Source: an uncultured Verrucomicrobiota bacterium (GTDB lineage: Bacteria > Verrucomicrobiota > Verrucomicrobiia > Verrucomicrobiales > Verrucomicrobiaceae). Taken from it: a stretch of DNA of 40,768 nt. The first letter of the stretch is position 1. Each line of letters begins with the position of its first letter. Shown one piece after another: positions 35,165-40,768 of the stretch. The position numbers were made by a program, and so were the translations under genes. Location of the stretch: NCBI GenBank assembly GCA_903848465.1, contig CAINGK010000154.1:1-40768 (forward strand), given 5' to 3'. The notes below the pieces were generated by a model. The model was not told the origin of the DNA. It ran no database searches and saw only the letters and a list, made by a program, of their open reading frames with translations.

Positions 35165-36118
35165 TCAAAACCCACGATCAATGCTCTTTAACTGAGTGCC
35201 ATTACCCTCCGCCGCGATCCTCACGCTACTCTCCGCCGCAGACCGGGTGTACGGATGGCCCGCACCCAAGCTCTTTTTAAAAGCTGCCTGGGCGCGCTGC
35301 ATGAATACCAGCGCCTCCCGGTATTTGGATTGCGCTTCCAGGCACAAAGCCAAATTGAAACAGCTCATAAAGACATCTGGATGCTTGGCTCCCAGCACCT
35401 TCTCGCGCAGTGCCAGCACCGTGCGGTGCTCCTGCTCCGCCTCAGCCGCTCTTCCCTGCTCCTGCAACACCGCTGCGAGATTGTTGCGGCTGGCCAGCGT
35501 CTTGGGATGTTTCGCACCGAGCAGCCGCTCCCGTAGCGCCAGCACCGCCCGGTGTTCCTTTTCCGCCTCGGCATGCCGACCTTGGTCATTCAGCGCCGTC
35601 GCCAGATTGTTGCGGCTATCCAAAGTGTCCGAATGCTCCGCGCCGAGCGCCCGCTGCCGAATGGCCAGCACGGCACGGTACTCACGCACCGCTTCAGCAT
35701 GCCGCCCCTGTTCCTGCAGCGTGGCGGCAAGATTGTTGCGACTCAGTAACGTGTCAGGATGCTCCTTGCCCAGCACCTGCTCACGCATGATCAGCACCGC
35801 ACGGTTTTCTTTTTCTGCCTCGGCATATTTACCTTCCTCGGCCAGCGTAGCAGCCAGATCGCTCCGGCTTACCAAAGTATCGGGATGGTCTTTGCCAAAC
35901 ACCTCACGACAGGTGGACACGATCTTGCGCAGCTCCGCTTCGGCCTCCACCAGCCTGCCTTGGGCAGACATGGCAGCAGCCTTTTGGTAGTGCTGATGCA
36001 GCGCCAGCAGCCGACCCGTTTCATGCGCTGTATCTCCCTTCTGCGGCTGGGCCCGCAAGCCAAACCCTGGCAGCAGACCAACATGCAATACCACTATGTA
36101 TAAGAGCCGTTTATGCAT
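35165..36118 (-). CDS. Kinesin-light-chain-like TPR protein
   Basis: The 317-residue exported protein has a signal peptide (about 1-22). It then has five to six TPR_12 units of 42 residues: EAELRKIVSTCREVFGKDHP, NLAATLAEEGKYAEAEKENR, NNLAATLQEQGRHAEAVREY, NNLATALNDQGRHAEAEKEH and NNLAAVLQEQGRAAEAEQEH, each ending in a GxxHPxTLxSR turn. The units are so alike that they form a ~126-bp tandem repeat in DNA. Kinesin-light-chain-like TPRs bind peptides or proteins; no partner is adjacent. The start at 36118 is the first with a signal peptide. Confidence 0.85.
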   Translation of the reverse strand: MHKRLLYIVVLHVGLLPGFGLRAQPQKGDTAHETGRLLALHQHYQKAAAMSAQGRLVEAEAELRKIVSTCREVFGKDHPDTLVSRSDLAATLAEEGKYAEAEKENRAVLIMREQVLGKEHPDTLLSRNNLAATLQEQGRHAEAVREYRAVLAIRQRALGAEHSDTLDSRNNLATALNDQGRHAEAEKEHRAVLALRERLLGAKHPKTLASRNNLAAVLQEQGRAAEAEQEHRTVLALREKVLGAKHPDVFMSCFNLALCLEAQSKYREALVFMQRAQAAFKKSLGAGHPYTRSAAESSVRIAAEGNGTQLKSIDRGF

Positions 36119-36292
36119 GAACGTCACGGCATAATGCGGACATCGGAGCGGTGTGACAAGACTAAAATCCGCCCAAGCAGCGCTCTCAGAGCTGAAAATG
36201 ATAAATGCAAAACTTCTAAAGTTTGAACGCCTGAGCTCTGTCCACATCCAATACCCCAGTCAGCTTGATGACTCCAAGCCGCCTAACAACCT

Positions 36293-36607
36293 ATGAAAAC
36301 CATGCTCAACTCCTCCCTCACCCTCGCGGTCTCTCTTACGTCTGCCCTGCTACTGACTCAGTGCAGCGCACACCGCGCGGTTACGGTCCGCTCTGCCACC
36401 CCCACCCCGAGCGGATCAGTCACGGTCCAAGCCCTGGGTGACACCACCGTCGCTACCCGCAGGCTGATTCACCATCCGCTGACCAACAAGGACATCGGCA
36501 AGGTGTATGAAGAAATCACCATTGTCTCGCCACGCGGCACCTCAGTCGAGGACCGCATCATCGTGCGCGCACTACCGAAGTTGGAGACCAACGTCGTCAC
36601 CAGGTGA
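36293..36607 (+). CDS. Small lipoprotein of unknown function
   Basis: The 104-residue protein has a signal with the lipobox SALLLTQCSA (Cys ~24), so it is probably a lipoprotein. The mature part is beta-rich by pattern (VTVQALGDTTVATRRLIHHP, VYEEITIVSPRGTSVEDRII) and matches no family I know. An ATG nine bases downstream (36302) is also possible. The region 36119-36292 holds the divergent TPR start and no other gene. Confidence 0.7.
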   Translation: MKTMLNSSLTLAVSLTSALLLTQCSAHRAVTVRSATPTPSGSVTVQALGDTTVATRRLIHHPLTNKDIGKVYEEITIVSPRGTSVEDRIIVRALPKLETNVVTR

Positions 36608-36664
36608 TGCATGGCGGGGGATGAACTGCGGACCGCCAGTTTTTACCCCTCGCAGGCTGTGTGC

Positions 36665-36694
36665 TTGACGTGTGTGGTGCTTTGCAGCGAGACT
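36665..36694 (+). promoter_or_regulatory. Possible promoter of the symporter gene
   Basis: TTGACG (36665-36670), an 18-base spacer and GAGACT (36689-36694) are followed by TCGCGCC and the ATG at 36711. The spacer is longer than in the other predicted promoters, so this is weaker. Confidence 0.3.
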
Positions 36695-36710
36695 TCGCGC
36701 CACACACGCC

Positions 36711-38336
36711 ATGCCCTACCTCCTCGACGCAATCGTCATCCTCGGTTACTTCGCCCTGATCATTGGCATCGGTCTGTCGCAGCGCAGCAAGAGCGGCAGC
36801 GTCGAAGGCTTCACCCTCGGCGACCGGCAGATTGCTTGGTGGGCCGTGCTGGCGTCCATCCTCGCCGCAGAGATCAGTGCAGGCACATTTTTCGGCGCTC
36901 CAGGTGAAGGCTACGCCCTGCGCAACTTCACCTACATCCAGCTCATTGTCGGCTATCTGCTCGCGCGCGTGGTCGTCAGCGCCGTGTTCATTCCGGCCTA
37001 CTACCGGCACAATGTCGTCAGCATTTATGAATTCCTCGGCCAGCGCTTTGGCCCGCGCACACGGCGGCTGACTTCAGCGGTGTTTCTCGTCACCCGCACG
37101 CTGGCCAGCGGTACCCGGCTGTGGGTTCCCAGCATGCTCCTCGTGCTCCTGTGGCATCTGCAATATCCCGGCGAAGTCCTCTCCCCCACCAAAGAGTTTC
37201 TCCTCACCGGCGGTGCTCTGATATTCGTCACCCTCGCCACCGCACTCTACACCTCCATCGGCGGCATTCGTGCCGTGATCTGGACGGACGTGATTCAGAT
37301 CATCGTGCTCATCTGCGCCCTGGGCTTCTCCTTGAATTATCTCCTGGGCCACATCCCCGGCGGCTGGGCAGGTGCCACCAAACTGCTAACCGGCGACAAA
37401 GATCTGCTCTTCTGGGATTGGGGCTTCAAACCAGGCGCAGGTGTCTGGGGCAACATCAAAGGCATCCTCGAACAGGAATACACCGTGTGGGCCGCATTCC
37501 TGGGCTCCACCTTCGTCACCCTCGCCACGCACGGCACAGACCAGGACATGGTGCAGCGCATGCTCACCGCCAAAAACAAAAAACAGAGCGCCATGGCCAC
37601 CATCCTCTCCGGCCTCGCTGATGTTCCCATCACCCTCGTCGTCCTCGCCATCGGCATCCTGCTCTGGGTTTACTACCAGCAGAACCCAGACGGCACTTTG
37701 CCGCACAGCGAATCCGGCATCGTCTCCGCCAACAAAGTCTTCCCCCATTTCATTCTCACCGTCATGCCCAGCGGCATTCGCGGCCTCGTGCTCGCAGGCG
37801 TCCTCGCCACGGCCATGGGCTCTCTCAGCACCGCGCTCAACGCCCTCGCCACCAGCTACGTGCGTGATTTCCACTTCCGCTGGTTCGGCGAACCCGCGAC
37901 CGATGCAGGCCGCGTCCGTGTGCTCCGCTTTGGCACCGTGCTCTTTGCCGGACTGCTCATCTCCGTCGCACTCGGCACCGCCTGGGTCACTTCGCACAAT
38001 CCCACCCTGCGCATCCTTCCCATCATCCTCGGCATCTTCGGCTACACCTACGGTTCGCTGCTCGGCGTGTTCATGGTGGGGCTGTTCACCCGCACGCGCG
38101 GCAATGATTTTGGCAACACCCTCGCCATGCTCGCCGGCTTCATCGTCGTCGCCTACCTCAGCGGCCTGGACATCGACATCCTAAAGCTCCTCAACTCCAA
38201 GAGCACCTGGAAGCATGCCGACTGGGTGCCCGTCATTGAGTTCCCCTGGCGCATCATGTTCGGCACCGTCGTCACCTTCAGCATCGCCGTCCTCTTCCGC
38301 ACCCCCGCCCAAGCCCAGGCGGATCTTAAAAGGTAA
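36711..38336 (+). CDS. Sodium/solute symporter (SSS family)
   Basis: The 541-residue protein has about 13 membrane helices. It shows the family landmarks VEGFTLGDRQIAWWAVLASI, GTFFGAPGEGYALRNFTY (near helix 1), YRHNVVSIYEFLGQRFGPRT and GTDQDMVQRMLTAKNKKQSA. Relatives import sugars, sialic acid, proline or other organic solutes with Na+. The substrate is not shown by the sequence. The start at 36711 (MPYLLDAIVILGYF) places a helix at once, as expected; an upstream start would add residues ahead of the first helix. Confidence 0.92.
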   Translation: MPYLLDAIVILGYFALIIGIGLSQRSKSGSVEGFTLGDRQIAWWAVLASILAAEISAGTFFGAPGEGYALRNFTYIQLIVGYLLARVVVSAVFIPAYYRHNVVSIYEFLGQRFGPRTRRLTSAVFLVTRTLASGTRLWVPSMLLVLLWHLQYPGEVLSPTKEFLLTGGALIFVTLATALYTSIGGIRAVIWTDVIQIIVLICALGFSLNYLLGHIPGGWAGATKLLTGDKDLLFWDWGFKPGAGVWGNIKGILEQEYTVWAAFLGSTFVTLATHGTDQDMVQRMLTAKNKKQSAMATILSGLADVPITLVVLAIGILLWVYYQQNPDGTLPHSESGIVSANKVFPHFILTVMPSGIRGLVLAGVLATAMGSLSTALNALATSYVRDFHFRWFGEPATDAGRVRVLRFGTVLFAGLLISVALGTAWVTSHNPTLRILPIILGIFGYTYGSLLGVFMVGLFTRTRGNDFGNTLAMLAGFIVVAYLSGLDIDILKLLNSKSTWKHADWVPVIEFPWRIMFGTVVTFSIAVLFRTPAQAQADLKR

Positions 38337-38488
38337 ATTCGTCCTCGTCCTCGTCCTCCTACTCGAACTCGTCCTCGATCCTTCCACTCCGCTTCACCAA
38401 AGAACTCACAAACTCAAATCTCTGCGTTCTCCGATTCTCTGCGGTGCAAACAATTCAGGACTCCCCCCGCCCCAGCACACCCACCCAT
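38337..38488. other. Short intergenic region with a TCC/TCG-rich simple repeat
   Basis: Imperfect GTCCTC repeats occur at 38341-38380, and the region is CT-rich up to 38488. It looks like low-complexity spacer between the symporter and the ilvC terminator. No gene is seen. Confidence 0.4.
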
Positions 38489-38518
38489 AAAAAAGCGCGG
38501 ACCGTTTCCAGTCCGCGC
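38489..38518 (-). terminator. Intrinsic terminator of ilvC
   Basis: GCGCGGAC (38495-38502) pairs with GTCCGCGC (38511-38518) around the loop CGTTTCCA. On the minus strand the hairpin is followed by six Ts (the A-run 38489-38494). This is about 50 bases past the ilvC stop. The convergent symporter gene may use it too. Confidence 0.85.
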
Positions 38519-38568
38519 CTTTCTTGATTCATTGACGATCCCGCTAGCGGCACCGCCTTCCACCGCTC

Positions 38569-39597
38569 TTACGAGTAGCTGGCCTGCTGGCCCTTGATGT
38601 CGCGCTTCTTGATCCACGGCATCAGGCCGCGAAGGCGTTCACCAGTCTTCTCGATCGGATGCTTCTCGCCGTCCTTGAGCAGCTTGTTGAATTTCTTGTA
38701 GCCGGTCTTCGTCTCGCGGATCCACTCCTTGGCAAATTTGCCGGACTGGATGTCCTTGAGGGCTTCCTTCATGCGCTTCTTCACCGACTTGTCGATGATT
38801 TTCGGACCGACTTTCACGTCGCCCCACTTGGCGGTTTCGGAGATGGAGAAACGCATGCCAGCAATGCCGGACTCGTTCATCAGATCGACGATCAGCTTCA
38901 ATTCATGCAAGCACTCAAAGTAGGCCATCTCAGGAGCGTAGCCAGCTTCCACCAGCACTTCAAAGCCAGCCTGCACCAGCGCGCTAGCACCGCCACAAAG
39001 CACGGTCTGCTCGCCGAAGAGATCGGTTTCGGTTTCTTCCTTGAAGGTGGTTTCGAGCACACCGCCACGGGTGCCGCCGATGCCGTGCGCCCAGGCGAGG
39101 GCGATCTTCTTGGCCTGCTTGTCAGCGTTCTGATAGATGGCGATCAGGGCGGGGACGCCTTTGCCTTCGGTGTATTGACGGCGCACGATGTGGCCAGGGC
39201 CTTTCGGGGCGACCATGATCACGTTCACGTTCGTCGGAACGGTGATCGTCTTGAAGTGAATGGCGAAGCCGTGGCTGAACAGCAGCGTCTTGCCCTTCGT
39301 CAGGTGCGGCTTGATGTCGGCATCAAAAACAGCGGCGATTTTGGTGTCAGGCACGGCCACGAAGATCACGTCGGCCAGTTTCACGGCTTCAGCGGTGTCA
39401 TAGACCTTGAGGCCCTTTTCCTTGGCCACTGCGCGGCTCTTGCTGCCGGGATAAAGGCCGATGATCACATTGACGCCGCTCTCTTTGAGGTTCAGGGCGT
39501 GGGCGTGGCCTTGGGAGCCGAAGCCGATCACAGCGCAGGTCTTGCCTTTGAGCGGTGCAAGGCTGGCGTCTTTTTCAGTATAGATTTTCGCGGGCAT
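38569..39597 (-). CDS. ilvC: Ketol-acid reductoisomerase
   Basis: IlvC makes 2,3-dihydroxy-isovalerate or -methylvalerate with NADPH in isoleucine/valine biosynthesis. The 342-residue class I enzyme has the Rossmann motif [11 protein letters not shown] (about 24-34), [18 protein letters not shown], the [15 protein letters not shown] segment and the metal-binding acidic residues in [16 protein letters not shown] and the helical C-terminal domain ([20 protein letters not shown]). The loop YPGSKSRA fits NADP use. It is single and monocistronic; ilvB/ilvN are not in the window. The ATG is preceded by no Shine-Dalgarno. Confidence 0.97.
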   Translation of the reverse strand: MPAKIYTEKDASLAPLKGKTCAVIGFGSQGHAHALNLKESGVNVIIGLYPGSKSRAVAKEKGLKVYDTAEAVKLADVIFVAVPDTKIAAVFDADIKPHLTKGKTLLFSHGFAIHFKTITVPTNVNVIMVAPKGPGHIVRRQYTEGKGVPALIAIYQNADKQAKKIALAWAHGIGGTRGGVLETTFKEETETDLFGEQTVLCGGASALVQAGFEVLVEAGYAPEMAYFECLHELKLIVDLMNESGIAGMRFSISETAKWGDVKVGPKIIDKSVKKRMKEALKDIQSGKFAKEWIRETKTGYKKFNKLLKDGEKHPIEKTGERLRGLMPWIKKRDIKGQQASYS

Positions 39598-39682
39598 ATA
39601 GGTTCTGGTTTGAAGGGCGGCGACAGTGCTTCAAGGGGGAGACGGGGTCAAACGGCTTTTTCCCGGCCTGCCAAGGCTGTCA

Positions 39683-39710
39683 TTGACCACTCCGGGGCCA
39701 TGGGTAGTCT
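39683..39710 (+). promoter_or_regulatory. Predicted promoter of the FKBP gene
   Basis: TTGACC (39683-39688), a 16-base spacer and TAGTCT (39705-39710) are followed by the GC-rich CCGCGCC and the ATG at 39724, 13 bases on. The leader would be ~6 bases. Confidence 0.5.
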
Positions 39711-39723
39711 CCGCGCCTCCAAT

Positions 39724-40446
39724 ATGAAACCCACCACCGCCCTGCTCTGCGCCGCACTTGCTGCTGCATCCCTCACTAACGCCCAGGAAGTCAAACCCGC
39801 TCAGCCGGCCGCAGCACCCGCCGCCGCCCCTGCCGCACCCGCACCCGTATCTATGGACAAAGTCAGCTACTTCATCGGTAACAAGATCGGCCAAAATTTC
39901 AAAAGTCAGGGCATCGCCATTGACATCCCCGCCCTCAATGAAGGCATCAAGGCTGCCTTGAGCGGCGAAAAGCCCAAGTACACCCAGGAAGAACTCATGG
40001 CGGCCATGACCGCCTTTGAAGCCAGCATGCAGGCCAAAGCCGCCATGCGTGGCCAGGAAGCCAAGGCCGTGGGAGACAAAGCCCTCGCAGAAAACGGCAA
40101 GCGCAAAGGCGTGACCACCACCGCCAGCGGCCTGCAGTACGAAGTGCTCAAAGCAGGTGACGGCCCCAAGCCCGCCGCTACTGAGAAGGTCAGCGTCCAC
40201 TATCACGGCACCCTCCTCAACGGCAAAGTCTTCGACAGCTCCGTCGAGCGCGGCATGCCCATCACCTTTGGCGTCCAGGAAGTCATCAAAGGCTGGACCG
40301 AAGCCCTTCAGCTCATGCCTGTCGGTTCCAAATGGAAAATCTACATCCCTTCCCAGCTCGCCTACGGTGAGAACGGCGCAGGCGGCGACATCGGCCCGAA
40401 CGAAGCCCTCATCTTCGAAGTCGAACTCCTCGGCATCGTGAAGTAA
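39724..40446 (+). CDS. FKBP-type peptidyl-prolyl isomerase (FkpA/Mip-like)
   Basis: The 240-residue exported protein has a signal peptide (about 1-20, SLTNAQ) and an Ala/Pro-rich linker. An N-terminal dimerisation domain follows (FKBP_N, about 45-125, YFIGNKIGQNFKSQGIAIDI and the long helix FEASMQAKAAMRGQEAKAVG). The C-terminal FKBP domain (about 135-240) has VSVHYHGTLLNGKVFDSS, ITFGVQEVIKGWTEALQLMP, VGSKWKIYIPSQLAYGENGA and a final LIFEVELLGIVK. It speeds proline isomerisation in folding outer-envelope proteins. An upstream ATG at 39700 would add eight residues without a signal benefit. Confidence 0.95.
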   Translation: MKPTTALLCAALAAASLTNAQEVKPAQPAAAPAAAPAAPAPVSMDKVSYFIGNKIGQNFKSQGIAIDIPALNEGIKAALSGEKPKYTQEELMAAMTAFEASMQAKAAMRGQEAKAVGDKALAENGKRKGVTTTASGLQYEVLKAGDGPKPAATEKVSVHYHGTLLNGKVFDSSVERGMPITFGVQEVIKGWTEALQLMPVGSKWKIYIPSQLAYGENGAGGDIGPNEALIFEVELLGIVK

Positions 40447-40470
40447 TCACCCCCTTCCACATCGAATCCC

Positions 40471-40500
40471 AAAGGGCAGGTCTTCGGACCTGCCCTTTTT
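40471..40500 (+). terminator. Intrinsic terminator of the FKBP gene with a TTCG tetraloop
   Basis: AAAGGGCAGGTC (40471-40482) and GACCTGCCCTTT (40487-40498) form a 12-bp stem around TTCG (40483-40486), a stable UUCG tetraloop in RNA. Ts run to 40500. Confidence 0.93.
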
Positions 40501-40544
40501 ATTTTCCACTCACTGCGGGGAGGCTTCCTTCTCGGTTCGGGAAA

Positions 40545-40768
40545 GGAAGCGTTCCACCGATGGCGGAGCCATCCCAGCCTCTAGCGGGGCTTGAGCGCGA
40601 CAACACCCCTCGTCCACATGGAAGCGTTCCACCGATGGCGTAGCCATCTCAGCCTCTAGCGGGGCTTGAGCGCGACAACACCCCTCGTCCACATGGAAGC
40701 GTTCCACCGATGGCGTAGCCATCTCAGCCTCTAGCGGGGCTTGAGCGCGACAACACCCCTCGTCCACA
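40545..40768. repeat. 75-bp tandem repeat (three copies, continuing past the window)
   Basis: Units start at 40545, 40620 and 40695; the last is cut at 40768. Units 2 and 3 are identical as far as seen; unit 1 differs at two or so places (GGCGGAGCC for GGCGTAGCC, ATCCC for ATCTC). Each unit holds three short inverted repeats: GGAA-GCG-TTCC, GATGGC-GTA-GCCATC and CTCTAGC-GGG-GCTTGAG (one mismatch). The period is 25 codons, and one minus-strand frame (ending at 40510) stays open across it, giving a repetitive Cys/Ala/Glu-rich peptide that is probably not a real protein. There are no unique spacers, so it is not a CRISPR array. Confidence 0.9.

Noticed and set aside
38659..39700. A long plus-strand open frame antisense to ilvC that runs into the FKBP gene
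   Set aside because: It is composed of His/Asp/Glu/Phe-rich shadow sequence typical of GC-rich antisense frames, while ilvC on the other strand is fully conserved.
40545..40768. CRISPR array at the right edge
   Set aside because: The whole 75-bp unit repeats with no variable spacers, and no cas gene is nearby. It is a plain tandem repeat.

Overview
The window looks like a chromosomal segment of a Verrucomicrobiota bacterium, probably from the Verrucomicrobiaceae/Prosthecobacter side. This is an inference from gene content. It carries two DUF1501 proteins, a planctomycete-type cytochrome c protein with DUF1549/DUF1553, a DUF1080 glycan-hydrolase-like protein, a long-form IspG, kinesin-light-chain TPRs, GC-rich codon use and very few Shine-Dalgarno sites. 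No phage region, rRNA, tRNA or CRISPR array was seen.

Layout. Positions 1-293 hold the end of an insertion sequence and a Uma2 endonuclease gene cut down to its last ~50 codons. 308-6961 holds ispG (-), a lone receiver-domain regulator (+), a membrane-anchored HtrA protease with a one-base frameshift (+), and a comEC/TPR pair (-). 7041-13253 holds a PQQ beta-propeller protein, a small lipoprotein, HemQ, a toxin-antitoxin pair running straight into thiG, rpsN, an FmdB zinc ribbon and a HlyC/CorC protein. 13260-16471 is a tightly coupled minus-strand operon: membrane protein with remnants of an MBOAT fold, AlgX-like SGNH protein, MauE/DoxX-like protein, threonine aldolase. 16579-17048 is a frameshifted antitoxin-like/HNH nuclease pair. 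17077-28397 is rich in secreted proteins: DUF1501, TlpA-like thioredoxin, threonine dehydratase, an AraC regulator divergent from PSCyt1 + DUF1501, two tandem paralogous esterases and a DUF1080 protein. This looks like a polysaccharide or ester scavenging region. 28551-34811 holds a membrane-anchored unknown, a frameshifted glpK, Uma2, a GNAT protein, a UPF0175/DUF3368 toxin-antitoxin pair, an alpha/beta hydrolase and a PmtA-like methyltransferase. 35165-40446 holds a TPR protein, a lipoprotein, a Na+/solute symporter, ilvC and an FKBP isomerase. The window ends in a 75-bp tandem repeat that continues past the edge.

Three patterns go beyond single genes. First, many genes share one promoter layout: a TTG-type -35, exactly 16 bases, a -10, then the start codon 6-13 bases on, with no Shine-Dalgarno. 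This implies leaderless or near-leaderless mRNAs. Second, a ~170-bp intergenic element occurs twice (26363 and 34997) with paired base changes in its stems. Third, one-base indels occur at five places in four genes, including glpK and htrA, so either assembly error or real decay must be considered.
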